A stretch of 64,000 nucleotides of DNA from Thiothrix nivea DSM 5205 (lineage in GTDB: Bacteria; Pseudomonadota; Gammaproteobacteria; Thiotrichales; Thiotrichaceae): positions 995,693-1,059,692 of the forward strand of contig NZ_JH651384.1 in the NCBI RefSeq assembly GCF_000260135.1, given 5' to 3'. Made by a program: the position numbers and the translations under genes. Shown here piece by piece: positions 25,971 to 34,698 of this stretch. Numbering within the stretch: the stretch's first letter is position 1; every line of letters starts with the position of its first letter. The notes under the pieces are model-generated. The model saw only the letters and a program-made list of their open reading frames with translations, did not search any database and had not been told where the DNA came from.

Positions 25971-28609
25971 CAGGACTCCTGGAAATTGACCGGCAGGTTG
26001 ATTTCTTCCTTGCCGCGTTGCAAGGTCAAGCTCAACTGGATGGCACCGGCATACTGTTCCAGCAGCTTGAACGCTTGTTCCTCGCTTTCCAACTTGACGC
26101 CGTTAACCGCCAGCAATACATCACCAACTTTAAGGCCAGCCTTGACGAACAACACCGGGTCAGCACCCGGTGCCAACCGGTAACCGGCCAACTTGCCGCC
26201 AGCCACCACCGGTTCCGGCTGTACCGCATCAAACAGGCGGTAAGGGTCAACAGCCGCATTGTCACGGAACGCCTTCAGGTCAACCTGCTCCAGCTCATCC
26301 GCCGCTATCGCCGGGGCTGTTACCGGTGTATCTGTTCTGGTAGCAACACCCAGTTCCAGCTTTTCCAGCGCCTCGCCATTTTTTAACAGGGCGTAACGTT
26401 CACCCACTTCCAGCAATTGCACGCCTGGCTGCGCGGAGAGCGTTTTACCGCTTTGCGCCAGGAATTGTTGCCCCTGCTGTTCAATCACGGCAAAACCCTG
26501 TCCACCTGGCAAACCCAGCATTCCTTTCAAACTCAAGGGCAGTCGGGTCAAAGGAATAGCCTGCCAATCAGGGCGGCTTTGCGCTGCACCTGCGGGAGCG
26601 GGGGTAAATTCCAGCGGGAATTTCAGCAGCGGTAGATAGTCGGGGTTGTAATTACCCTCCGGGTAAAGATGAGCTGCATCAATACCGGTCTGACTGTTAC
26701 CTACGCGATAGGTCAGGCTGGCAGGGTTATCCAGCTCGACCGGGCGTTCGGTGATGACTTCACCCGTCTGGTACGGTGTGCCATCCACGCGGGTCAGCGG
26801 TTGCGCCGGGTCACGGAAATGGCGGAACGTGACCGGGGTTTCCGGGAATACATCCTTGCCCTTGTTGTAGCGCTGGCTGACGACCACCTGCCGGTAACGG
26901 GCAGCGGCGGCCAGCGCAGCGCGTTCCGGCGGGTACAACAGGCCACCCCTGATGCTGCCGTCAGTTTCCAGATAACCACCTTTGGCGGTGAACTCGCGCA
27001 TCAGTTGTTGCCGCAATGCCTGGGCTTGCTGGAAACCTTGCGCGCTCAGGGTATCCAGCACCGGCCAATCGGCGCTGTAGCCGTTGGCTGTGCGGATATG
27101 CTGGCTCAGCACATTTTCAATGGCCTGCGGCATGTCGCCGTAGAGGCTTGCCCCCACCACGGTATCGAGGAAATAGGCAAGCTCTCCCTGGTCGAGATCG
27201 CGGTTGAGCGGGTCGCCCTGCCCCGCCTTACCCGGCACAGCAGTTTCATCCGCATGGCGGTCAGCCTTGTACAGCAGGTAATTCATTTCCTGCCAGCCCA
27301 GCTCCCCGGCGAATTTGCGTGGCATCGCCCAGGTACTGTCCACCGTATTGCCGGTACCGGAGGTGAAGGTAGGGAATTCGGTGCGGGTAATGCCGCTGTG
27401 GCAGCCGATGCACTGGGTCATTTCCTCGCGGGTTTGCGGGCGCAACGCACCATCCTTGTCTTCGATGTAACCCGCCAGCAGCCAGCCTGCGCCGTTGTCC
27501 ACCCAGCCCTGTGCGTCATTGCCGTAGATGCCCGCACCTTCAGATTTCTCACCGGGGCGGAACTGGCTGGGCTGCCAGTCTCGCGCCTTGTACATGTAGC
27601 GCACTTCCTTGACCCGGTGGCTGCGGGTTCCCGGGAACGGGCTGATGCTGGCGTCTGTACCATCCGCCCGCACATCGACGTAATGCAGCGGGTGGGCAAA
27701 CTCGGTTCCCAACGGATATAAGCCTGCTTCCACCGGCACGCTTTTCGCCATGCCCTGGTAGGTTTTGCTGTCGGTCGGCAACAAACGCCCCTGGATGGAG
27801 CGTTCCAGCAAATCGAGGTTTTGTGCGTAAGTGGCGAGTTCAAAGCTGCCATCCTCACGCTGCATGAATTTTTCCGGCAAGCGGATGTAGATGCCCGACA
27901 CCGAGCCTGTCATCGGGGTGAAAATGCCGTAGGGCATGAAGTTGATGGCGCGCCAGCCGGTGAGCCAGCCTTCTGTATCGCTGAAAAAGCCGTTTTGGGC
28001 TTGCTGGCTGCGCACGAAACCGTCGCTGTTGGCGGGCAAATCCGCCGGGTCGAGGCCGGGGAACAGGCGGAATGGCGATTGCATGCCTGCATCCCATTGT
28101 TTGGGGTCGCCGGGGCGTTGATTGTAAGCGGTTTGCCAGTTGTCACTACGCACGTAGGTACGCATATCCCAGGCGGTGGTATCAATCCCCAGTGCTGCCA
28201 CCACTTGCCGCAGGGTTTCCGGCTTGAGGGTATTTTCCCAGCGGTTGACGGTTGCCAGTGGGGAAGTGGTTTCATACGGGGCAAAGGCATATTCGATTTG
28301 CAGGTTGCCGATCCGCGCTTCCAGACCGGCTTGCGGGTTATTGTTGCCCAGCCCTGCCTGATAGGCGGCGTTGGTATGGCAATACTGGCAGGCGTTCTGC
28401 GTACCACGCGAGGTTTCGATGTAACACTGGGCGGGGATCTGCGGGTAGGGGTTGCTGAACAGCACCGGGTTGGCGCGTTCGCCCGTCAGACCCATACCGG
28501 GAACAGCTGCCGATGTTGTACCCGTATCCGTTGCGGCATTGTCCACGCCACCGTCACCGCAGGCGCTTAACAGGAAAGCCAGCAGGATTAACCCGATTTT
28601 GTTCATCAC
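25970..28609 (-). CDS. Large c-type cytochrome lipoprotein with C-terminal PDZ-like domain
   Basis: An 879-residue protein. A lipobox (LAFLLSACGDGG) places it on a membrane facing the periplasm or surface. Two CxxCH haem sites are visible, CQYCHTN near residue 75 and CIGCHSG near residue 400. The last 90 residues (AGLKVGDVLLAVNGVKLESEEQAFKLLEQYAG) look like a PDZ domain. I do not recognise the central region. Position between two PhoX genes and upstream of a glycosyltransferase fragment suggests the phosphate regulon, but a redox role there is unexplained. Confidence 0.7.
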   Translation of the reverse strand: MMNKIGLILLAFLLSACGDGGVDNAATDTGTTSAAVPGMGLTGERANPVLFSNPYPQIPAQCYIETSRGTQNACQYCHTNAAYQAGLGNNNPQAGLEARIGNLQIEYAFAPYETTSPLATVNRWENTLKPETLRQVVAALGIDTTAWDMRTYVRSDNWQTAYNQRPGDPKQWDAGMQSPFRLFPGLDPADLPANSDGFVRSQQAQNGFFSDTEGWLTGWRAINFMPYGIFTPMTGSVSGIYIRLPEKFMQREDGSFELATYAQNLDLLERSIQGRLLPTDSKTYQGMAKSVPVEAGLYPLGTEFAHPLHYVDVRADGTDASISPFPGTRSHRVKEVRYMYKARDWQPSQFRPGEKSEGAGIYGNDAQGWVDNGAGWLLAGYIEDKDGALRPQTREEMTQCIGCHSGITRTEFPTFTSGTGNTVDSTWAMPRKFAGELGWQEMNYLLYKADRHADETAVPGKAGQGDPLNRDLDQGELAYFLDTVVGASLYGDMPQAIENVLSQHIRTANGYSADWPVLDTLSAQGFQQAQALRQQLMREFTAKGGYLETDGSIRGGLLYPPERAALAAAARYRQVVVSQRYNKGKDVFPETPVTFRHFRDPAQPLTRVDGTPYQTGEVITERPVELDNPASLTYRVGNSQTGIDAAHLYPEGNYNPDYLPLLKFPLEFTPAPAGAAQSRPDWQAIPLTRLPLSLKGMLGLPGGQGFAVIEQQGQQFLAQSGKTLSAQPGVQLLEVGERYALLKNGEALEKLELGVATRTDTPVTAPAIAADELEQVDLKAFRDNAAVDPYRLFDAVQPEPVVAGGKLAGYRLAPGADPVLFVKAGLKVGDVLLAVNGVKLESEEQAFKLLEQYAGAIQLSLTLQRGKEEINLPVNFQES

Positions 28610-28621
28610 ACATCAAATCCT

Positions 28622-28733
28622 TACAAGAAGAAACCCCTCCTAACCTCCCCTTGTCAGGGGAGGAACAAGAGGGGTCTCAGGTTCCTGGCTCCCTCCCCTG
28701 ACAAGGGGAGGGCCGGGGTGGGGTTTCTTTACC
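28622..28733. repeat. Palindromic intergenic repeat of about 110 bp (REPIN- or MITE-like)
   Basis: Two inverted arms of about 35 bp start with GAAACCCC and each contain the inner palindrome CCCCTTGTCAGGGG; the right arm is near 28690-28733. They fill the gap between the cytochrome lipoprotein and PhoX copy 2. Dispersed paired palindromes of this type are usually non-autonomous repeats. It may also stop transcription between the two genes. Confidence 0.7.
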
Positions 28734-28735
28734 CA

Positions 28736-30604
28736 TTACTTGATGGCAGGCAGGCCGCCAATGTAACCAATATTGGCGTCGAACTTGTCGATAGTGGCCA
28801 GAGCCTTGTCGACTTCCGCGTTCTTGCCAGTAGACCAGTCGCCGTGGTGCTGGCTGTTGCTCATGATGTAGGCATAACCATTCATGTCGTCCACCACTTG
28901 CAGGCCGGTGTTTTCAGCACCCGCAACCGCGCTCAGCACGCGGCTCAGCTTCTTGGTGTCGACGTTGTAAGCCCACACGAAGTTGTTGACGTGCATACCG
29001 GAGTCTTCACCGATGAACAGGGTGCGCATCTTTTCGGAGAAGAAAATGTTGTCGGTATTAGCAACCTTGTCCGGGTTGGCGGTGTTGCCCAGCGCGTCAG
29101 CAGCGATGTCTTCACCCAGCAGGGCTGCTTCAACATACATGTTGGTGGCGACGTATTCGGAGTTGATGGCAGCGCCAGACGTGTCTTTCTGACCGCCTTT
29201 CAGGTCAGCCGAGTAGGTCGCACCAGAAGAGACTTTCTTCAGCTTGATGTCGTTGGCCGGTTCGTCAGCGCCATCGGTCATGCTGTCGCGGATGGCGGAA
29301 ATGGCCACGTACAGGCGCTTGTCCTTGTCGTTGACAGCGATGCCTTCCATTTTGGTGAATTCAGTGGTCGCGCCCTTGAGTGCTGCGTAACGGCGGGATT
29401 CGAGGAAAGCAGCCGCCTTGTCCTGACCCGCTTTCACGGTCAGGCATTCGTCAGCCGTGGAACCAGCACGGACGCGAGTGTAGCCAGTTGGGCAAGTACC
29501 GGCGGTTGGCGCAACGGCATCGAAGATGGTTTCAAAGGTAGCCGCATCAGCCAGCGCCTTGATGTCGGCATCCGTACCGCTGCCCAGCTTGACCCAGGTC
29601 AGGTTGGCCTTACCGCCCGCGTCAGCAGAGGTTTGTGTCCACTTGGCCGCATAGATAGTACCAGCGGACAAATCGCCAGCCTTGTCAGCCACGAACATCA
29701 GCATGAAACCGTGTGTGCCATCATCGCCCATGTAGGCAGTCTTGCCATCCGGCATCACCTTGGACATTTCCCAGGTACCACGACCCATGGCGTAGTGCTT
29801 GACGATGGTGGTGGAACCGTCTTCCTTCACGGTCACTTCAGGAATGATGCCGTGGTTGTAAGGGTTGGCGGTCTTTTCGTTCTTGTAATAGACCTCGTTC
29901 AGCGCTTTCAGCCCAGCAGTAGTAGTGGCGTAACCGCTGGTGTTCAACGGGTTGTACTGGAGGTCGTAATCTTCCTCAGAGCCCAGATGGGTATTCCACG
30001 GGGTCTGGGAACCGAAGCAAGGAATCCACAGGCCATCAACGCCAGAGAAATCCAGTGGCTTCTGGGATTTGACCGACAGCTTGCCGTCAGTAGCTTGTGT
30101 GATGCCGGTCAGCAACATGGACATCGGCATACGGGTATACCAATTGGCCACTTTGTAAGCGTCAGAACCATCAGACAGCAGCCAGTCATATTCCAGATGG
30201 GAAACCAGGAACAGGTTGCCGCCGACCTTCAGCAGGCTGTTGGCGTCCGGAGTTTCCGCGATAACCGGCTGGTTGTATGGATCCATGATCGGTTCCATCT
30301 TGTAGTTGTAAAGTTGGCCAGCCGCATTGGCGTTACCGCCCACCTTGTCTTTTACGCCAAACAGCTTGTTATAGGTCAGGGGGTAATCCTTGCTGGTGCC
30401 GTCGCTGTAAGTGACTTTAGCGACGGAGGAAGAGTGGGTAACCGCCATTTTGTCGGCAGTTGTAGGGGCAGGCATACTACTGAATTCAACGGATTTGACA
30501 CTGGAACTGCTGCTGGAGGAAGAGCTACTGTTGTTGTCATCGCCACAGCCAACCAAGGCAGCAGCCACAGCCAAGGCTACCGAGCTGATTTTCAGGTATT
30601 TCAT
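28736..30604 (-). CDS. phoX: PhoX-family phosphatase lipoprotein, copy 2
   Basis: A 622-residue paralogue of the 23624-25441 gene. I chose the ATG at 30604 (GGAGATACCCGCA upstream) rather than one 14 codons earlier. It starts MKYLKISSVALAVAAALVGC, a lipobox followed by a long serine run, so it is probably an anchored lipoprotein, unlike copy 1. Core motifs match copy 1: PCFGSQTPWNTHLGSEEDYD, MGRGTWEMSKVMPDGKTAYMGDDG, FTKMEGIAV and TLFIGEDSGMHVNNFVWAY. It probably hydrolyses phosphate esters in the periplasm. Confidence 0.82.
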   Translation of the reverse strand: MKYLKISSVALAVAAALVGCGDDNNSSSSSSSSSSVKSVEFSSMPAPTTADKMAVTHSSSVAKVTYSDGTSKDYPLTYNKLFGVKDKVGGNANAAGQLYNYKMEPIMDPYNQPVIAETPDANSLLKVGGNLFLVSHLEYDWLLSDGSDAYKVANWYTRMPMSMLLTGITQATDGKLSVKSQKPLDFSGVDGLWIPCFGSQTPWNTHLGSEEDYDLQYNPLNTSGYATTTAGLKALNEVYYKNEKTANPYNHGIIPEVTVKEDGSTTIVKHYAMGRGTWEMSKVMPDGKTAYMGDDGTHGFMLMFVADKAGDLSAGTIYAAKWTQTSADAGGKANLTWVKLGSGTDADIKALADAATFETIFDAVAPTAGTCPTGYTRVRAGSTADECLTVKAGQDKAAAFLESRRYAALKGATTEFTKMEGIAVNDKDKRLYVAISAIRDSMTDGADEPANDIKLKKVSSGATYSADLKGGQKDTSGAAINSEYVATNMYVEAALLGEDIAADALGNTANPDKVANTDNIFFSEKMRTLFIGEDSGMHVNNFVWAYNVDTKKLSRVLSAVAGAENTGLQVVDDMNGYAYIMSNSQHHGDWSTGKNAEVDKALATIDKFDANIGYIGGLPAIK

Positions 30605-30703
30605 TGCGGGTATCTCCAATTTTGATGGGTGTGTACAGCCCGCCATGCTATGCCGGAATATTTTCAGTAAGGTTAAAGCTATGTTGCAGTTTGATTAAAC
30701 CGC

Positions 30704-31786
30704 TTATTCCAGCGCATCAATGATTTGTTGCATGACAGTTGCCTCCGGCAGCGGCATGACCTGATTGACGGTTTCGGGGATACCACCCACATTCAGCACA
30801 TCCGGGCTGTTGCTAACGCCCAGCAAGCCGCTGCGGAAGCCGTGTTCCTTCCACGCCAGCGCCTGCAAGTCCTGATCCTGCAAGGCCATTTCCAGCCGCT
30901 TGCAGTTGCCGGTCAGGGAAATCAGCGGGTGGCTGGCGAATACCGTCGGCGTCGGGTAGAGGATGTCGATCTTGTCGCGGATGACATCACGGTATTCCTG
31001 GTGCTCGATCACAAATTCCACCAACTGGTTTTCATAGCCCATGATGATCGGGCGGGCGCCCATCCCCTGCTTGAGGAAATTCTCGAAAATATCGCCGGAA
31101 CTGTGTTCCATGTAACCCATGGCGCGGAAATACGCCTGTACCGCTGGCAGCACTTTGGGCAAATCCGCCGCTGATGCCACATTGCCATTATTGAGCGTGT
31201 TCGCCAGCAAGCCTGCCCACATGTTGCCGGAGTTGGAATTGCGCGGATCGGTGGAGAAGATTTTCAGCGCACCGTAAACATCCAACCCCAAATCCTCTTT
31301 CCAGCGCTTTTGCCGCTGCACCAGTTCCACCAGCTTGGCGGTATCGACAGAAATAACGCCATTTTCACGTTTGGCAGCACCGGCTTTGATGAAAGCCTCA
31401 GTCACTGGCCGCCACGCATAGAACACCATCGGCGAGTTGAAAATATTGGTATCGGCCAGCACTGGCTTGCCCGCCTGCCGCGCCAGCTCCACCGCGATCT
31501 GGTTGGATGGCCACAGGCAATCCTTGCCCTCGGTCGGCAACTGGGTCGCCATCTCGATGCTGCCCGCCTTGGCGGCGTTGAGGCGCACCTTGTATTTTTC
31601 CAACGTCTTCTGCGTTTGCGGGTTGGCGAGGAAACGGGATTTTTCACCGCCGTAGTAAATGTTCACGTCCACCCAGTCCTGCTTGACGGTTTGCGTGCGT
31701 TGCAGGCTGCCCCAATCCATTTGTGTGGCGATAATGACGCCAGCGGCAACCGCCAGCAGTATCAGGATTCCCAGTATTTTTTTCAT
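30704..31786 (-). CDS. Extracellular solute-binding-type protein
   Basis: A 360-residue protein with an N-terminal signal/anchor (KKILGILILLAVAAGVIIA) and a type 2 periplasmic-binding fold (VNIYYGGEKSRFL, CLWPSNQIAVELA, STDPRNSNSGNMWAGLLAN, ARPIIMGYENQLVEF). The last gene of a three-gene operon starting at 34046, it overlaps XpaC by 4 bp. No permease or ATPase accompanies it, so it may be a sensor or scavenging protein instead of part of an ABC importer. Confidence 0.72.
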   Translation of the reverse strand: MKKILGILILLAVAAGVIIATQMDWGSLQRTQTVKQDWVDVNIYYGGEKSRFLANPQTQKTLEKYKVRLNAAKAGSIEMATQLPTEGKDCLWPSNQIAVELARQAGKPVLADTNIFNSPMVFYAWRPVTEAFIKAGAAKRENGVISVDTAKLVELVQRQKRWKEDLGLDVYGALKIFSTDPRNSNSGNMWAGLLANTLNNGNVASAADLPKVLPAVQAYFRAMGYMEHSSGDIFENFLKQGMGARPIIMGYENQLVEFVIEHQEYRDVIRDKIDILYPTPTVFASHPLISLTGNCKRLEMALQDQDLQALAWKEHGFRSGLLGVSNSPDVLNVGGIPETVNQVMPLPEATVMQQIIDALE

Positions 31787-32418
31787 CGGATCGTTTCCTT
31801 GGCGGCAGGGATGGCGAGTTTCATCACGTCACCGAGCACGGAGGTTTCCAGCTCCAGTTTCTCAAAATCGTTTTCCAGGCAGGCGTTGTGGATGGTCTGC
31901 ACATTCGGCAAATAGCCACGGATAACGCCGCCCACCTGTTGCAGGCGTTGCTGGGCGGAATCGGTGACGGTGCGGTTGCTGAGGGCGACATAATCCTTCA
32001 CCAGTTCCAGTATTTTCGGCAGGTAGTGGTTGGTGAAATTGCGGCTGTGTTTGAGGTCGCGGGCGTCTTCACGGTAATTGTTGCCGATTTCCTCCACCAG
32101 TTGCGCCATGCGTTCCAGCGCCACGGCGGTGTCGGCGTCGATGCGGTTGGCCTTGCTGGCGGCGTGTAGATCCTTGGCTGCCTGCAAGCACTGGCGCACG
32201 GCGGCGTTGATGTCTTCCTGGGTGAGGTTGGCGTAAACGTAGACTTCGCTATCTTCCGGCGCACGTTCAATCAGCAGCAGGCTGGCGGCGTAGACCGCGA
32301 AACCGGCCAGCAGCGCCGCCCACCACACCAGGCTGAAACCGAGGTAAACCGCCGAGAACACCCCGGCAGCCAACACGCCAGCCAGGATTTGCCGCCACAG
32401 TTCCTTCAGTTTCAGCAT
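31783..32418 (-). CDS. XpaC-family protein (5-bromo-4-chloroindolyl phosphate hydrolysis family)
   Basis: A 211-residue protein with two adjacent N-terminal membrane helices (ILAGVLAAGVFSAVYLGFSLVWWAALLAGFAV, split by a short turn) and a helical cytoplasmic domain with YLPKILELVKDYVALSNR, typical of the XpaC family. XpaC proteins usually sit beside a TelA toxic-anion-resistance gene and VWA proteins. Here TelA is absent and XpaC is sandwiched between two binding proteins. The molecular role is unknown. Confidence 0.72.
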   Translation of the reverse strand: MLKLKELWRQILAGVLAAGVFSAVYLGFSLVWWAALLAGFAVYAASLLLIERAPEDSEVYVYANLTQEDINAAVRQCLQAAKDLHAASKANRIDADTAVALERMAQLVEEIGNNYREDARDLKHSRNFTNHYLPKILELVKDYVALSNRTVTDSAQQRLQQVGGVIRGYLPNVQTIHNACLENDFEKLELETSVLGDVMKLAIPAAKETIR

Positions 32419-34046
32419 CAGTTGTAACCCTTGGCTTCGCGCAGCACGCCCGGCAAATCATCCTTGACCTTGAAGAAGCGCCCGACGGATTGCGAAGTTA
32501 ATGCTTCCAGTTGGCGTTCATCCGCATCGCCGAAAGCAATTGCGTGGATCGGCACGTCACCCGCAAACGGTAGCGCCCGCAGCGCATCCTGGAACGCAAA
32601 CAGGTTGGTGTCGTCAGAACGCCCGTCCGTCATGGCGACAATCGCGGGCAGGTAATTCCACAAAGTGCCTTCCGCGTCATAGTAACGGAGTTGTTGCAGG
32701 GCTGTTACCAAACCCTCATACAAATCCGTGCCGCCGGATGCCTGTAGGGATTGCACATGATTGAGTACCGTGGCGAGTTGCGCCGGGTCATTGCCTTCCA
32801 CTTTCCACACCGCCTGTACGCTACCGTTAAACGGAATGATGAAAGTCACGTCCTTCGCCCCCGGTTGGAGCAGGTGCTCGCTGGCCTGCACCGGATCCAG
32901 CAAGGTAGTCATGGCCTGCTTGAGGTCGTGGATACCCTGGCCGGACATGCTACCGGAAACATCCAGCACCCACACCGTCAGGCTGGGCTTGCGCAGGTCG
33001 GTCTGGTAGATATTGAAGGCTTCCTGGATCACCGCCTGCTGCGGGGTCGGAATCGAGGCAATGGTCTTGTCGGTGTTGATGCCCCAATCCGGGTTCCAGA
33101 TGGTTTTATCCGGATTGGCAACCGTCATGCCCAGCAGACCGGTGCGGCGACCCATGCCTTCGATCTGCTGTTGCACCTTGTCGGACAACAGGTATTGTTG
33201 CAGCTTGAGGAACAGCTCTTCCTTGACCTTGTCACCCTTGTCAACGAAGCCCAGCGGGCTATCCGCCACCGACAGGCCGTCCTGCGGGTAGATGGCGTAA
33301 AGCGGTTCCTGCCCCTGCTTTGTCAGTGCATGATTGGCTTCGATGATCAACGCTTCGTAGTTGAACATGGCGTCGAAACGGTCGGGGTGTTCCACCAGCG
33401 CTTCCTTCAGCCAGCCGGAACTGCCGGAAGAACGGTTGGTGGTGGACAGCAGGCGCTTGACCTTTTCCCGCACCGCCGGGTCTTGCAGGTGCTGCATGGT
33501 CAGGGTGTCGGGGTAGCCTGCCATGGCATACAGGAAACCGAGGTAAGCGCTCGCCCCCGAATTCGACTGGGTGGCGGAAGTCATGGCCAGCCGGAAACGC
33601 TGCTGCTCGGCGGCGTCGAGGATGTCCTGAATGCGCACCTCGCGCTGGTCCCAACCGAGTTGCTGCGCAATGGATTTTTTCAGGCCAAGAACAACCGGGG
33701 AACGCATGATGGATTGCTCGTGTTTGACGACTTTCTGCGTGTCACCCAACTCAATCCACAAATGGTTGGCGGGCCAAACCGCATCGCAGGGCATGGCAGC
33801 GCCCTGTTGCAGGCTACGGTAAATGTCGACGCTGCCCTTGTAGACCACGGCGACCTTTTTGCCCACGCCATCCGCCCAGGCATCGATGATAGCTTGCAAC
33901 TCCTTGTTTTCTGAACCAGAAACAATCACCAGATCGGCGCTGGCAGGGTCAATGCTGACTTGCTGGGTGCGTTTGCCATCCAAGAAAAAACCCTTGATCA
34001 GGAAAAAGGCGATAACCGCGAAAATAATCCATTTGAATTTTTGCAT
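32418..34046 (-). CDS. Solute-binding protein fused to a von Willebrand factor A domain
   Basis: A 542-residue protein starting at the ATG at 34046 (GGAGTCTCTC just upstream). After one N-terminal anchor helix, residues 30-320 form a type 2 solute-binding domain related to the 30704 gene product (PCDAVWPANHLWIELG, TSATQSNSGASAYLGFLYA). Residues 350-542 are a VWA domain with the MIDAS metal motif DVSGSM and later SGGTDLYEGL and TDGRSDD. VWA domains bind protein partners through a metal ion. A near-perfect Pho box lies upstream, so the operon is probably induced by phosphate starvation. Confidence 0.82.
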   Translation of the reverse strand: MQKFKWIIFAVIAFFLIKGFFLDGKRTQQVSIDPASADLVIVSGSENKELQAIIDAWADGVGKKVAVVYKGSVDIYRSLQQGAAMPCDAVWPANHLWIELGDTQKVVKHEQSIMRSPVVLGLKKSIAQQLGWDQREVRIQDILDAAEQQRFRLAMTSATQSNSGASAYLGFLYAMAGYPDTLTMQHLQDPAVREKVKRLLSTTNRSSGSSGWLKEALVEHPDRFDAMFNYEALIIEANHALTKQGQEPLYAIYPQDGLSVADSPLGFVDKGDKVKEELFLKLQQYLLSDKVQQQIEGMGRRTGLLGMTVANPDKTIWNPDWGINTDKTIASIPTPQQAVIQEAFNIYQTDLRKPSLTVWVLDVSGSMSGQGIHDLKQAMTTLLDPVQASEHLLQPGAKDVTFIIPFNGSVQAVWKVEGNDPAQLATVLNHVQSLQASGGTDLYEGLVTALQQLRYYDAEGTLWNYLPAIVAMTDGRSDDTNLFAFQDALRALPFAGDVPIHAIAFGDADERQLEALTSQSVGRFFKVKDDLPGVLREAKGYN

Positions 34047-34107
34047 GAGAGACTCCACTCACTCCGGCGTTGCTTGTTTTTATGGTTAACATACTAGCCC
34101 GGGGAAT

Positions 34108-34125
34108 ATGACATTTACGTGACAA
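34108..34125 (-). promoter_or_regulatory. Pho box upstream of the VWA/XpaC/binding-protein operon
   Basis: Read on the minus strand, TTGTCACGTAAATGTCAT is two 7-bp PhoB half-sites (TTGTCAC and ATGTCAT) separated by four A/T-rich bases. It differs from the enterobacterial consensus at few positions and lies about 60 bp upstream of the start at 34046. Confidence 0.7.
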
Positions 34126-34236
34126 ACTGCTGTCTGAACGGTTTTTGCCGATACCCGCTGCCTGTTTTCCGTATTCAGGCAAGGTTTCTTTCATTATGAT
34201 ACCGGCTCCCTACTTGCTGAACCCGGTTCACAATTT

Positions 34237-34566
34237 ATGTCTTACCTTTATCTTGCCCTGGCCATTATTGCCGAGGTTATCGCCACCAGTTCCCTGCGGG
34301 CGACGGAGGAATTCACCAAGCCACTGCCGACCTTTGTCATGGTGGTGGGGTATGGGCTGGCGTTTTATTTCATGACCATGGCGCTACGCACCATCCCGTT
34401 GGGCATCACTTATGCGGTGTGGTCGGGGCTGGGTATCGTCCTGATCAGCATTATCGGCATCATTTTCTATAATGAGCGGCTGGATCTGGCCGCTACCATC
34501 GGTATGGGCCTGATTGTCCTCGGCGTGCTGGTGATCCACCTGTTCTCGAAAGTGGTCAGACATTAG
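34237..34566 (+). CDS. Small multidrug resistance (SMR) family efflux protein
   Basis: A 109-residue protein with four membrane helices. The key membrane glutamate is present at residue 13-14 (LALAIIAEVIATSSLRATE), as are GYGLAFYFMTMALRTIPLGITYAVWSGLG and the EmrE-like INERLDLAATIGMGLI end. Members exchange protons for lipophilic cations as dimers. It lies alone on the plus strand between the VWA operon and pstS and may be read with neither. Confidence 0.92.
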   Translation: MSYLYLALAIIAEVIATSSLRATEEFTKPLPTFVMVVGYGLAFYFMTMALRTIPLGITYAVWSGLGIVLISIIGIIFYNERLDLAATIGMGLIVLGVLVIHLFSKVVRH

Positions 34567-34589
34567 CCCTACCCCACCATTTAACAGTA

Positions 34590-34618
34590 TCGTCATCCTT
34601 TATTCATCGCTCTGTCAC
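34590..34618 (+). promoter_or_regulatory. Pho-box-like repeats upstream of pstS
   Basis: Three 11-bp-spaced half-sites, TCGTCATCC, TATTCATCG and CTGTCACC, end about 80 bp before the pstS start. The spacing of 11 bp per half-site is what PhoB dimers require. The match is weaker than the box at 34108. Confidence 0.55.
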
Positions 34619-34698
34619 CTCCTGGTTAGAAGATTGCGTTCTGACATGAACAACTCATGTGAGCGCCCAATTTACTAGCATTCAGGAGTATCCAGATT

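Noticed and set aside
28610-28735. CRISPR-like repeat in the GC-rich palindromic gap
   Set aside because: The repeats are inverted, occur only twice and enclose no spacers.
28718-30625. A 635-codon plus-strand open frame opposite phoX copy 2
   Set aside because: It is the same antisense effect as at copy 1. Its translation has no recognisable domain and mirrors the codon structure of the real gene.
30605-30703. Pho box upstream of phoX copy 2
   Set aside because: A few CTG-A/T-rich half-sites occur on the minus strand but spacing and sequence are too weak compared with the site at 34108-34125.
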